Of a DNA stretch of 64,000 nt, positions 24,105-36,676 are shown one piece after another (within the stretch, counting starts at the first letter, position 1; every line of letters starts with the position of its first letter). The stretch covers positions 59,320,101 to 59,384,100 of the forward strand of contig CM069872.1 in NCBI GenBank assembly GCA_036172665.1, given 5' to 3'. Position numbers and translations under genes: made by a program. The stretch is from Prosopocoilus inquinatus. Taxonomy: Eukaryota; Arthropoda; Insecta; Coleoptera; Lucanidae. The notes beneath the pieces are model-generated. The model searched no databases. It was given only the letters and a program-made list of their open reading frames with translations, and had not been told where the DNA came from.

Positions 24105-24469
24105 GTTACAGTCGAATTTTGATTTTGATTTCGCCGAGCCGGTTGGGTAGGCTACTTTTCTTACACGCACGTCGTGCGCGTTGCTGCGGGTTCTCTACGT
24201 CCCCGCACGCGGTATTCAAACGAATACCTGCCCGTCTCGTTCTTTCCGTTTCCAACCGGAAAGCAAATTAGTTGGTGGTTACATCTCTTTATGCGCTGCG
24301 CGCCTTTGGTGTGAGTGGCTTTCATAAAAAAATCAAGCCAGCCGTTCCGAACGGATTGTGGACTGCATTCCTTTAGTTTCCCCCGCGTCTGGCGGATCGC
24401 TTATTGGTTCTGTGATGTGTGTCGCGCTATTCCCGGCTTGCTTGTTTTCCGTCGCCATGTTTGATTCGA
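24105..24469 (+). repeat. Dispersed repeat of about 370 bp, copy A
   Basis: It matches 31064-31440 in the same orientation over its whole length at roughly 80% identity. Shared blocks are GTTACAGTCGAA, CACGTCGTGCGCG, AAGCAAATTAGTTGGTGG, TTATGCGCTGCG and CTATTCCCGGCTTG. GC content is higher than in the neighbouring DNA. No target duplication or coding frame was found. Confidence 0.85.
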
Positions 24470-27123
24470 TTAGTTTGATGTATTTCATTTTGACGTATCT
24501 AAAAATGTCGTACATTTATTGGATAAATAAAATACTATACTATGCACACTTTTTTTTAATATTTCTGAAAATCAAGAGCTCTTACATAACGGATGGACGG
24601 GTTGTTTACTCTTTGTCGCAAATTGTAGGTACTTCATTACTTTTTTTTTGCGTTTGCTCTTCACGTTTCGTTTCCCTTCTATTGCACCCCTACGTGTTGC
24701 TTGATAATAAATTACAGCATTAACGGACAATAGCATTTGCAACAATAATAATAATAATAGCGGCAGATGCTTTACGGCGTCATGCTAAACCGACCGCCAT
24801 TACGAAAATAAATCCGTGAACTTCAAACGGGACCTTACACCGAAATCCATTTATGTCAACAACGTTCAGATAATGCACTTTGGTGCTTAAACGTAACGCT
24901 ATTAAAACTATGTTATCAATTGCGTTAGTGAAGTCGTAACCCGATTTGGAGCTAAATGGAGCTCGGTGCACGCGCAGAAATGATTAGCTCGGGGAATCCT
25001 CGGGACGCACGTTTCTTGTCGCCGTTATTGATTATATCGCAGATTGATTTGAAGAATTGAGGTATTCTATTTTAAAATATCGCGGCGATTTTTAGAATAA
25101 ATTGAAACCGTCGAACGATTTGTAAGTGGTTCTTAAGTTTCTAAAAATAGTATTGAAATTCCTTCTAGCTTTTGTATGCGGCCCATAAATAACGTTCCGG
25201 TAATTAATGTAGTTACTTTCGGAGCACAAAATCCTTATAAATTGAATAAAAGAACCTACGTACCTACAGCGGAAACTTAAGAACTCGAGGCGGTTGATTT
25301 CCTCGTGCCCAGTGCTTCATTGGTTCTCATTTTTCTATTATTAAATGAAATCCCGTCGTCGCAGAATCTATATTATAAATCATTTGGACGCGATTTCTTC
25401 TTTCACCGAACCTCCTCCTCCACCGTCGAGGGATCTCGTTACGATGGTGCCATTCTCTTAATTTCCGCGAGAGCTTTCGTCGTTCATTAAAATTTCGTGC
25501 GGCGTAAAAGCTCCGAAATTTTGACGCAATTAAGTTTGGAGCCGCTCTCAACGGCGGCGGTTGCCCCCGCGATTATCACGGCGACCTCAACTATTCCGGC
25601 AAGATTCGAGAAGGCTTAAATCACGTTTACCTGGGCAAATATTTGCAATTTACAGCGAGCTTAAGACTTTGCTTACTTGGTGGAGCACCTCGAGTACCTA
25701 CTCATCTATTGTGATGTTAAACAGTGGAGCAAGCTTACACCCCCCCCCCCCCTGATGTTGACATTTTACTTTCGTGTACTACCTCGGGTTTATGTTTTAT
25801 GAACGATATCTGCGTGTGTGTGAGCATGTTTTAAAAATTCAGCACGTACTTAATGCATAAATTGCGAGAGAAGTCGAGGAGAGTTTACATTATAATTTCA
25901 GTGCAATTTTCGGAGCCCTCCCAAATCTAATGAGTCCACATCCACTCCATCTCTCCTCATCATACCTCATGGATGGATATCGCAATGAAAAAATGATAAA
26001 ACTTAAAACTTTTTAAGGAAATTCAAAAAAAAAAAAACTTGAAAAGATTGGCAGAAAACTTAAAAATTAAATGTTTTAAAAATGTACAAGTTAAAAATCG
26101 TTGAGAATTTAAAGGCAATATTTTAAAAATAAAAAAAAAGTCAAGGTCAACCCAAACCAATGGAACTGAACTTAAGTGAAACCTTCCCGAGAATATAATT
26201 TCACAGTAGATAAAAGAAAACATACGATATTATCAAAAATCGAAACTTAAAGTGTAGGAGATTGAAACAAGAAATCATTAAATTAAATTAAATTTAAAAT
26301 GTGTTCCGTTTTGGTGAAGAGATGGTTTGGTGCTTTAAATGATTTCCGCCATGCTTTGATTTTATATTTTGACGTTCTAAATTCATTGCGAAGTTAGAAT
26401 TGCTGAGAATGTCGCTGCTACAGGAAATTGTTTGCGCCCGCAGCTGTGTAAAAACGTTCGTTGCTTTATGTCTCGGTACTTTATCATCTGCTGGCTTTGA
26501 ATAAGTCATCAAGAGCACCATCTGTAGTCTAGAAGCGAAAACTATTTTAATCGAATTTCTTACAGGGAAAGGGAAACCAATGTTGATAGAATTCGCTCTA
26601 ACAGCTTTTCATCTTCAGGATGTAACTGTGCAATGAATTTGACTATAAAATTATACAATCATAGCGTGATGGGAAGCACCCAAGTGCCATCTCTTGACGA
26701 CTATTTGCATCAAATATATTTCTTAATCTGAAAATAATGATAATATAGGTGGACATTTTTGTCCGTAAAGCGAAAAGCAACATTTTTTTATACTCTAATG
26801 TAATTTCATTAATTTTCATTCCAAATAAAAGTAGATACCAAAAAAAGGCAATTATTCTGACGACATGCGTTCGCTATCTTTAGATACACGACGCGAACTT
26901 TCGCTTTCAAATTCGGCAAATTATATACCCGATAAATGACCGAATACCAATAAAAGTATACGAGCGTGCATATTATCGTTATCAGATGTAAACCTGACAT
27001 GTGTTTCACTTCACAAGAATCTACAAGTGATCGTCCTGATAATTCCAATATAAAAGGGCAGCCTAAATCACTAAAAACGATAATTGCATTTTTGACAGCA
27101 CCAACCGAAACCACCCACCCAAG
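24470..27123. other. Intergenic DNA with simple repeats, upstream of FABP gene 1
   Basis: It contains an (AAT)n-like run near 24750 and a C13 run at 25740-25752. No coding region was recognised. The last 150 bp hold the FABP promoter. Confidence 0.5.
27049..27056 (+). promoter_or_regulatory. TATA box of FABP gene 1
   Basis: TATAAAAG lies 75 bp upstream of the FABP start codon. Transcription would begin near 27080, leaving a 5' leader of about 45 bases. A strong TATA box fits a highly or tissue-specifically expressed FABP gene. Confidence 0.7.
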
Positions 27124-28041
27124 ATGGTCAAATTTGAAGGAAAGTACGAGCTGGAGAGAAGAGAGAATTTCGTGGAGTATCTGAAATCAATGGGTAAGTT
27201 CAATTTTTCAATTTCAATTTGAATCACAGTTCAACTCTGAATTGTTGTGTTGCAAGTTGTAATATAACAGTGTTAGAATCAAGTTCAGAATTGAATTTTG
27301 TTGTTTGAACGACGGACTCTTTTAAATTATTTGACACCGATTTGATTCAGGGCAACAACTGCCAGAGGAAGTCGCCAAGAAGATACGTGAAGACAAGAGC
27401 GTCTTGATTGTGGAAGTTGAGGGCGAGCAGCGATACAATTTTTTAAACAAAAACACCATCAGAGACCATTCTTTTAGTTTCACCGTCGGAAGACCTTTCA
27501 AAGAAATCGTAGAAGCGCAAGAAGTAACCTTAGAAGTACGTATTAAAATTAAAATTAAATTAATGAATCAAAATTATTTTTATAATGCTTGGTTTATTAC
27601 CAGATCAATTAAACATTGTAAAACTAGGCCATAAAGGTGTACAATTCAAGAAATTAACTTGAAGTACATTTTAAAATGCTTTTACATTTTGCAGAACATC
27701 GCCAAACAAGAGGGAAATAAAATTACCATCACGTCTACAATAAACGGTAGAATAACAGAGCGCATCTACGACTTTTCTGAGAACGGACTAATCGTGGTAT
27801 TTTTTTTTTAAATATAATACCTAATTATACAGATTGAGGGCTTTTACTTAAGCCAATGGTGATTTGATGTGCGTAAACGAGCAAGCAATCACGCTGTGCA
27901 CATGCTTCTTGTTGCTATTGGCTAAAATGAAAGTCTTCAATCGGTATACTTGGTTTAAATTATTACATTTTGATAACTTTGCAGACGCTTCAGTCTTCAG
28001 AATCGACAGTAGTTGCCAAGGAATATTTCAAGCGAATGTAA
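27124..28041 (+). CDS. Fatty acid-binding protein (intracellular lipid-binding family) 1, 4 exons
   Basis: A small cytosolic beta-barrel that carries fatty acids or retinoids. Exons are 27124-27193, 27351-27535, 27695-27796 and 27985-28041, in phase, giving 137 residues (family usually 130-135). The N-terminal signature GKYELERRENFVEYLKSMG matches the FABP pattern around the first strand and helix. The four-exon layout, with the first intron after the G of the Gly codon, is the classic FABP layout. The C-terminus reads AKEYFKRM. The Arg-x-Tyr that binds the ligand carboxylate in most FABPs (RIY in gene 2) is here E132-Y-F134, so ligand choice may differ. AATAAA lies at 28070-28075 and a TATA box at 27049-27056. 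Confidence 0.93.
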
Positions 28042-31000
28042 AACGAACATGATGGCGAGATGGCTTTTAAATAAAGATTCGTGGTGAATTATTCTACGTC
28101 GTCTTTTATTTACAAAAATAAAAACAGTTTTGAAGTGTTTAAATCTTTCTTATTTTTTTCATTGAAATTTGTTCTACGGCAGGGTTTTCCAATGCAGGGT
28201 GCAAATTTAATTGAAATTCGAAAGTTTAAAGTCGAACGCAAGAAATACTTTAACGGACATTCCTGGACGCTGGGCTGACCGCCCCACTTTAGTCTATCCT
28301 TCATATGCTTTTTCTTTCACGTTATCTTACACCCGCGTGACCGAAACTACTGTTTGTAATTATTATACTGAATGAATATCACGACAGAAATGTTTGCCAA
28401 GATAATACGGAAACTGTACAGGACGGAAAACATTTATTTGGAATCTCTCTATCCCCGACAAAAAAAAAAAAAACTAAAGGAAAAAAAAGCAATCGAGTGC
28501 CGGCACTCAATTGTATGGCCAAACATGAGCGAGATAGGGGTTGTCACAGATGACAAGCCGGGAATTAACTTTTTATTTGGAATATCAGTGTTTCCGTTTG
28601 ACGAGCGAAGGTCTGGCCCGATTGTGTGTCACATGCGGCTAGTTCACGTTGAATAGAAATTGAAATTGCAACTGAACTACGGATTTAAATTCGGAACTCA
28701 TACGTGTACGTACGTTCGCATTTTAATTAAAGGTCTTTGTTGCTAAGCTTTTTAATTAGTTTTTTTTTTTCGCCCCGTCGCAGTCCGAGTGAGACCACGT
28801 TTGGAAATAATACTGAAACAAGTTTCGTACCTTTTTTTTTCTTCGTTTTTTGGGGTCAAAAGCACGCCGTGCTAATTAATTTTATAACAACTTGAAGTCT
28901 GATGAATTAATGCGACTCCTAAATCTATGTAGGTATCGTAGTGCCTTATAACCATAACGCATCAGATTTGATAATTTCCAAAATTTTTGTAAGTGTCAGT
29001 CCCTTAGAAGAATTCTAGTTGAAGGTTGAGCAGGGAGAGCAACAGCGGCGAGCGCCTGTCTGTTTGAATCAGGTCTGGATCTTTTAAAACAGAGATTCCC
29101 AGTTTTCTTTAAGCATCGACCCCTTAGAAGAAAAGAAAATTTTCATCAACCCCCTCTCAAAAATAAATAAAATCTAGATAGAGTTGAAAGCCTTAAAAAT
29201 ATTTGTGTTCTCTTTCATTGGCTGAGTTCAACGCTTTTGTTCTTGTGTGATACGAGATGTTATGTCATGCTCAAGACGTAAACGTTGTTGACTCACCCAG
29301 TGCAGATTTTTTTGTGTATTTCTCTTGCACGTTAATCTTACGCCCCTGTGTCCGTGCTCCGTCGTATCACCCAAAATTTATCATGCACCGTGATTGCTAT
29401 TTATATTCAACTTCTTTTTAAATCCGTACGAATATTTCTGAGCTTCTGGAGAATAAATTGGTTGGGTTTGCATCCATCGGATTCGAAGTCATTATTACTA
29501 GATTAACTAGTATTTACGTTTTGGGGTCACCGGATTAAAACAAAAAAATCTCCCCTTTTTTTTCAACAAAAGCCTGGCCTAAAATACGATTACGGTGTAA
29601 GCCCCGGCTTTGATTAGTCAAGCACGAACCGGGTTATGCTCATATTCGTCGGATTTCAGAATGTATACATAAATTCAAACGATCTCTCTTTCGCCCTGCT
29701 CGGCTTCGCTAATTGGGGAGTTATTTCGAAAAGGGCTGAAACCGAGCGCGTTATTGACGCTAATACTGCAATACTTGGGCATATATAATGAACGCTGAAG
29801 TTTCAAGGGTTGTTTTCTGCACAACTGAAGGAAATGGGACGCTTCTATGCAATGTATGGCAACATTCACTTCTATATAAAATGTAAGAATCAAAATCACT
29901 GTTCGATATTCAAAATTGCGATGGTTCTCTATCATCAGCAGGAGGTTTAACCATCCCCCCAGAAAAAAAAAAAGAAAAACGGCAGTGAAATCTTGGGGCT
30001 TTCCGCCACGGCACGAAAATATGTTTGAAACAATTTCCAGTGTTATGGAACTCGTTTTCCAGATCTTGCATCTCCCCTTAGGACGACTTTGACAAGCGAA
30101 CTGTATCCCGAGGAGGGATGGATGATCACGCTCAGACGGAGCGAGGGCTGAAATGAACCTGCTTAGGGGATTACGCAAGCGATCGGATATTTCACGCACG
30201 TACGCAAATTGACACAAATAAAAAATACGTTAACGTCCTATTTGTCACTCTCCTTAAATCGAATTTAACAGAAACATATTGCGCCTCCCCCCTCGACATG
30301 TGTTACTCGTAAAAGGATTTATAGGAGGACTGCTGAAGAAATTAAATGCCGGACATTTACAAGGAGTTATACAATTTCATTATTGCGTCGCCTACCTCCC
30401 CCCCCCCCCCACACACACACATAAAACTAACTTATTGTTAGCTATGCGGAAAATTAAAACAAACTTGCGCGCAAGCCTCGCCGATTTTTAATTAATTCCC
30501 TCCTCCTTTTGAAATAAACTAAACTGCAAACAAGCGCCGGTTAAAGTTCCGTCGTCGTTTCGTCGAAAAAGTTTCCCCGTTTCTCCCGGAAAAAGAATAT
30601 TTCGGCGCATCAAATATTTAAGCGAAAAAAGCACATCTAATACACTCCGAGCCGATAAAGTATTTAAATTACCGAAAGAGAGGAACTTAAATCTTCCATT
30701 AGTGCTGGAACATTAATGATCTGGCGTACGGTTTCCTCTTGTTAAAAAGGACAACGCTTCGGCGTAATCTTAAACTTAATTATATTCTACTTAACTGGGC
30801 GAATCAAAAATAAAAGAGCGCCGCGTAGGAAGAGACGATAAAGAAATTAATTTCGAAATTCAACGCCGGGGCTACGCGATGATTTATTAATTGGGCAGGG
30901 GTTCGAACTTGCTCTTCTAATAGGAAATATTATGTTACGTAGGGTAGGTATTATGTAACTACGGTTAATTAAAAAAATAAAACGAGTACCGTTAATTTTT

Positions 31001-31063
31001 TCTGATTTAATTGGTTCGTGTCGGCGTGAGTTTTGATATTTTTATTGTGAAATGTAATCTATT
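28042..31063. other. Intergenic DNA with repeat remnants
   Basis: It holds a fragment at about 28160-28202 resembling 32929-32969, an inverted hAT-like repeat (see 29014-29160), and a C-run with (AC)n at 30398-30422. The plus frame 28372-28656 and minus frame 29675-30217 have no recognised motif and are not called as genes. Confidence 0.5.
29014..29160 (+). repeat. hAT-like terminal repeat copy, inverted relative to 33110-33262
   Basis: It contains AGATTCCCAGTTTTCTTTAAGCATCGACCCC, here split as AGATTCCCAG and AAGCATCGACCCC, and matches the reverse complement of 33110-33262 at roughly 80% over 150 bp. It also shares its right part with 60205-60294. The words resemble hAT termini (GGGGTTCCCAACCTT). 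Confidence 0.75.
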
Positions 31064-31440
31064 GTTACAGTCGAACTTTAATTTTGCCGTTCGGTTGGGT
31101 AGACTACTTTCCTTACATGCACGTCGTGCGCGGTGCTGTGTGTTCACTACAGCCCTCCCGGATGCGGTATTCAAACAAATACCGGGCCGCCTCGTCCTTT
31201 CCGTTTCTAACCGGTAAGCAAATTAGTTGGTGGTTACATCTCTTTATGCGCTGCGTGCCTTTGGTGTGAATAGTGTCGAAGCTTTCATGAAGAATTAAGC
31301 TAGACGTTCTGAACGAATTGTGGGCCGCATCCTTTTAGTTTTCCTCGTGTTTGGGGGAACGCTTAACGGTTCTGTGCAGTGTGCCACGCTATTCCCGGCT
31401 TGTCGGTTCTTCGGAAAGGTAAGCGCCATGTTTGACTCGA
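31064..31440 (+). repeat. Dispersed repeat of about 370 bp, copy B
   Basis: Same-orientation partner of 24105-24469 at roughly 80% identity. It carries a few small insertions, including a GGAAAGGTAAG word near the right end that copy A lacks. Confidence 0.85.
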
Positions 31441-34400
31441 CACTTAGATTTTCACGTGAGTTTACCGCTCGCGGTTGTTTATTTCCTTGCTTGAATTTTT
31501 CAATTGCGAAGTTTGCGGAAGGGATTTATGCGCTTGTGATAACTTTTCTGCCCCGTATACTATTCTTGCTAGATGTTTATTTTGCATCTGCCAATCTAGT
31601 TGGCTTAAATTCAGAGAGCGTAACCTCTTATTATTAGAGCTTTTTTCCACTTTGTCTTTTTTCTGCATTCATTCATTTTGTCTTGCGCGCTTCACGCCTT
31701 ATTTTTTTTGTAGATGCTAAGAGATGTAAGCTGCGCAAGAGTACTCTCAATAATACGTAATGCCCTTTTCATTAGTTCTGTTCGTTCTGTTATAAATAAA
31801 AGTACTATTTTTCCTCGAAAGAAGCTCATGGTAAAATGCATTTTTGTTCGAAAATAGTGTCCATTGTGCTTTATAATATATTCCCTGCTTTGATGAAACT
31901 CTGCTGATAAGCCGTATAAAGGACCTTTGGCGAACTCTAAGCTAAATATATGAGTTCCTTTGATATAATAATAACTAGCGTAACTTGCCCGACATTTCAA
32001 ATTCGTTACCTTTCCAAGCTCTTTCGTTCTATTTTTTTTTTGTGTTTCGGATTTTATTGCGCAGCGGGAAATATCAAAATCGATCGCCGTATAGTACCTA
32101 CATTCGGGCAACGGGAGGTGGCCAATTATTTCTTCATAAAGGCCTATAAATAGCGGCGGCGATGTTTCGTCTAAACAATGACCATCAAAAAACATTATAA
32201 ACACATAAGCGAGCCTGCTTCGTATAAAAGCTTTTTGTGGCTACCGGGGAATTCGTTCGGCCGTAAAATCCACACATAAAGATCGGCCGAAAGCGCCGAT
32301 GGCCCTGCGATTTGTTTGCATTTAGATCGATAAGTTTACTGTCTACATTACGACCAAACAACCAACACTCTGAACTGAACTGAACTACGCTCAGGATTAA
32401 ACAAACTCAAACAAAACCTACCAATTAATAATTACAGTCGGTAAGGTGCTTTGCAAACTAAATTTGTATATAGAATGCAGGAAGATCACTTAAAACAAAT
32501 CATTTTAGCTTATTTCCGTTACTCCAAACGCATTGTCCTATTCCCGATTGTTTTTGAATAGGGTTATCCAACGGGGTCGGTCTTGACCCCCTAAGCACAA
32601 CCTCGTCTTAACAGCAAGAAGTAATTATGTAATATCAGTTGCAGCATATTGTGAGTCACGTCTGCACAATTGGAAAATCCCAACCACACCCTGACCTAGA
32701 GGCTGAGGTCCAAAGGTTTTTCTGAAACACACGCAGAGTGTTACATAAACTGAAACGAATATCTGGATGTTCCATAACTTTAGTTTTTTTTTTCGAAACT
32801 GTACTGTATATTCCCTGTTGAAGCATTTTTCCAATAAAATGTTTTTTTTTTTTGCATCTTGACCCAAAATTAAAAAAGGAACTGAATGGAAAACTTATCC
32901 AAACGCAAGAGTCCACTTTTAACTTTTTCATTGAAATTTGCTCTAAGGCAGGCTTTCCCAACGAGGTCGATATTAAACCCCCAACTTTAAAAATGTCGGT
33001 GGACTTGTAAGGGTCGGTTGTGGGTCTCAGACCACGATTATTATTATTTATTGTATTATTGATAAACACTTCGATGTAGATTTATAGTAACAATTAAGCT
33101 TGAAGTGGGGGCATGAAAGGAAGTCGTTGAAACTTTCTTTTCTTCTGCGGGGGTCGATGCTTAAAAAAAGCTTGAAAATCTGTGTTTTAGAAGATCCAAA
33201 CCTGATTCAGGCAGACAGGCACTCGCCGCTATTCTTGCTCAACCTTCAACTTGATTGCCATTTTAGGTACTCGAAGGCATAGAATCAATTCAAATTCAAT
33301 TCAATTTCCTTTTTCCTTTTTTTTTTTTTTTGTAGTTTGATTGATACATATTCAGCAGCGTGCTTGTTAAATTTCAAAATAAAATTAATTGCGAGTTTAA
33401 TTGCAAACTGCGTTGTGATTGAATACACGTCCGCATGAACTAATTCGAAATCATGTACGCTGTAAATTGCCGATGTTTGATGCACTCTCGTTTTGCAATG
33501 GCAGTTTCTATGTAGGTAGATACCATGTAGCAGTAGATATTATTAAATTTCGGTGCTGTCTACGTTTATACGGCGTCCAACTACCGACCGCCATTGACGT
33601 GCAAATGTAATGTATGCATAGGTATTGATTTCACGTTAATATGAAATATCTGGAACAAAGGCATTATTAAACCGCTATGACTTCGATGACAATATTGTAT
33701 TTATTGATTAGGATTAGGGCTTAAATAGATGTAAAGAAATTGCACTGTTTCAAATTCATTCATTCAATATTATGTAACTTTCATGATTGCATCTCCGGTC
33801 TTTTGTGATGGGGGGGTTATATTTAGTCGGATAATAAACTGAATTATTTCTAGCTAATAACCCAGAGAGTACTGGATTCATGCTTTGATCTGCAAAAAAA
33901 AGCGCAGATATTGATTTTGAGCTCGCCTGGCTCTCTTCCGTTTTATTTTGTATTAAATTTTCAAGCATGCTCTTCAAAAGATGAGTCTGAAAGTGGAATG
34001 GCAGCCTACCATAGATATACGGCTTCAACTTAATTTTACTTGACACATTTTGTAGCGCCGTGTTTTAAGACCACTTTAGGGCTTTTATATTTAAGACACT
34101 CCGGGCAGACGGTGCAGAACTCCTTCTTCCCCTTCTTCTTTTTGACGAACTTCGCCGCTCCTTATTCCTGGCAGCGAACGACGATTATTAAAAAGGAAAA
34201 CAACCCTTCGTAAGAGGATTAATTTGTGATGTTGCATGTAAACTTAAATGAAACGCGAGTGCCCTCGGGGCGTACGTCTCTCCGCTCACGAGGACGTTTT
34301 AATTAAAGTATTAATATAAAAATGTCACAGGGAACAACTCTCTTTTTTCCGTTCTGAACGTACCTGCTCACGAGGCCGACTTTAAATCATCGTGAGACTT

Positions 34401-34763
34401 ACGTAAGTTAATCTCCCCCCAAAACGATTTAATCAAAATCCTGAATGGCTAAAAATATCCTCGCCTTCGTGTTTTCAGGAAATCGTAATTGGTTACTTCG
34501 TTGCCTTGCAATTTTATCCCCATTAACGAAATGCGTAGGTTTATTGTATCTTCATGATCATTCGATACCTACCTACAGAAAACGACTACTTCTAATTTAA
34601 TTCCGTTCATTATTTATAACGAAGAAAATGATACTGTGCATTTGCAAACGATTTCTAACGTTTTTATTTCATCCATCCCCCCTGGTGTATAATCTATTCT
34701 AATTCGCTTCTTATAACCATAAGGCTTGTTCGGGTTCTAGCGAGAATCGTCAGCAACGTCACC
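31441..34763. other. Intergenic DNA with hAT-like fragments
   Basis: Fragments at 32555-32600 and 32929-33005 carry TTCCCAACG...GTCGAT and GACCCCC words like degraded hAT ends; 33110-33262 is the inverted partner of 29014-29160. The minus-strand frames 31692-32204 (170 codons) and 33756-34046 (96 codons) are the longest here, but neither has a recognisable domain or splice context. Confidence 0.45.
33110..33262 (-). repeat. hAT-like repeat copy, inverted partner of 29014-29160
   Basis: The reverse complement reads TTGAAGGTTGAGCA, GCGGCGAGTGCCTGTCTG, GAATCAGGTTTGGATCTT and TTAAGCATCGACCCC, in the same order as the partner copy. Confidence 0.75.
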
Positions 34764-34976
34764 ATTACAAAGAAGTCAAAGTTTCTTTGTTGTGCGCATG
34801 CTCCAGACGGGCAGGAGCATGCGTATTACAAGGAAACGCAAAGCTTTTTCTAATGCGCATGCTCCTAATCGTTTGGAGCATGCGCATTAGAAAAAGCTTT
34901 GCGTTTCTTTGTAATACGCATGCTCCTGCCTGCCTGGAGCATGCGCAGAACAAGGAAACTTTGATTTCCTTGTAAC
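34764..34976. repeat. Foldback element with 102-bp arms and 9-bp loop
   Basis: The left arm 34764-34865 and right arm 34875-34976 are reverse complements with about 8 mismatches in 102. Each arm itself contains a smaller palindrome built on GCATGCTCC...GGAGCATGC, so the whole is nested. The frames 34765-35016 (minus) and 34787-34975 (plus) read almost the same peptide on both strands because of this symmetry and are not genes. Confidence 0.95.
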
Positions 34977-36560
34977 GGGCATGACGATCACGAGCATGCG
35001 CATTACTTACATCCAATACTTGCTTGCTAATAATTCACCAAACGAATTTGCCAACTCGTTATAAGTTACTGTAGAATGAAAGCAATCGGAATTGTATTTT
35101 TTTTAATTTTATTGTTGGAAGTTCTCAGCTTGTATTTAATTCAGGTACAGTTGCACCCAAAAATAATGTCACGAATCCGGTGCGTTTCAAGTAATTCTTT
35201 TTTCTTTGAGATGCTTCGGTAATTATCTGATGGTTAACGTTGCGTAACTGAAATGCCTTTTTAGTACGTATACGTACTCAGGTAAGCGTAACAGGGAACA
35301 TTAATTTCTAAATTTAGCTTTCCCAAGTAAGTAAATTGAATAGATGTCACGTAAGTGGTTATGAATAGATTCATCGTCGGACGCACAATCAGATTGAATT
35401 CGTGTCGTAACACCGAACTATTAGGATGTCGAAGGTAGGCTAGCGCTAACGCAGGAAGTCGAGCGTATATCAGTAGTACCAACCACCAGGCGGTGGCGGC
35501 GGGATTTCGCCCCTTTCGCGCGCGGGCAACAATGCAGCAGGGTCAGCAAAATGGAAAACAACTCCGGCGGGTCATAACTTTTAATTAACCTTAGCGCTTG
35601 CCTTGCACGCGCTCCAGCTTATGATAAGTTGCTCCTCGTTGTTCTCGTGGTGTGTAATAATAACAATAAGTCAAAAATCGCACTGCATCTTTTTCGAGAT
35701 TAAGTTACGGCGGGGAGAATTTGCTCTCCCTTGCTCCGGGGGCCCGTTCCGAACTTTGATTAGATTTCACGTTTACTTTTAATTAAAAATAATGGCGTCG
35801 GAACCTTGGGTGTTAAAGCATAATCCGAATTGGAGCTAACAACAACTAATTCAAACAGTGATTACGCAAAGTTAGGTCATATTCCGTGAAAGAATCATTC
35901 ATTTCGAGAGGGGGGCAGGTGAAGGGGAGAGCAACTTTTGAGATAATTGCACACCCAAATTAATGTTATAATTAAAATAGTGTTGATTACGTGCATTTTT
36001 TTGATGACGTTAACTCATGACCTAAAAATGCATTTAAATCCGTGCTTTATTTATAATGTTCAGGGGGGAACTCACCGTGGCCGTAGCGAAAAAAGTGAAA
36101 ACAAAATATGCCGCCAGGAGGACGTTCTACAAAATTTTCCTAGAAATTGATGTAGAAGTTCTGACGGCCGGCACTCCTTTGAAATTTGCCGATAAAGGAA
36201 ACCGACGCGGATGTTCGGATAATCAAACGCAAATGAAAACCAAAAAAAGCTCGAAACTGAATATGCTTCACATTCCATGGTACTGGTTGCCAGAGAAGTG
36301 CTTCGCTATTAAGCTATTGCGACAGAAATCATCATCTAAGCTACGATCTTCGGGTTTTTTAATGTCAAGGCACTTGGCCGGCAAATAAGAGAGTCGCATT
36401 CAAATCTAATTAAATTCTCCCGCCATATTATTACGTTATCACCTCATTTTATTAAGGACTAATTCCCTCCGAAACTGCTTCGATTGACTCTTGACTATCA
36501 ACTGAACTCTTTATTGATTGATTCGAACTCGAACTTCCATCGACTTGGTGTCATTAATTT
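34977..36560. other. Intergenic DNA, no gene seen
   Basis: No repeat or coding region recognised. The plus frame 36056-36388 (110 codons) and the overlapping 35947-36150 have no supported function. Confidence 0.45.
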
Positions 36561-36676
36561 CCCTTGTTAAAACGTAAATTTTGTAAACGTTTCATAGAGC
36601 GAAAAGGAATTTGATCTGCCAGCTAAGCAGGAGTAGGTAAATCATGCTAGACAATTTCCATGGGGCAATTATTAAT
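36561..36676 (+). repeat. Dispersed repeat, copy 1 of 3
   Basis: The block GCGAAAAGGAATTTGA...CTGCCAGCTAAGCAGGAGTAGG...GCTAGACAATTTCC recurs at 37960-38045 and, with its TTAAAACGTAAATTTT left flank, at 49107-49215. All three are in the same orientation. Confidence 0.75.

Noticed and set aside
29675..30217. 180-codon minus-strand frame
   Set aside because: It includes a poly-Phe stretch from an A-run and shows no domain or promoter context.
31692..32204. 170-codon minus-strand frame
   Set aside because: No recognisable family, no splice signals that extend it, and composition like the surrounding DNA.
34765..35016. 83-codon frame and its near-identical partner on the other strand
   Set aside because: Both come from the symmetry of the foldback at 34764-34976.
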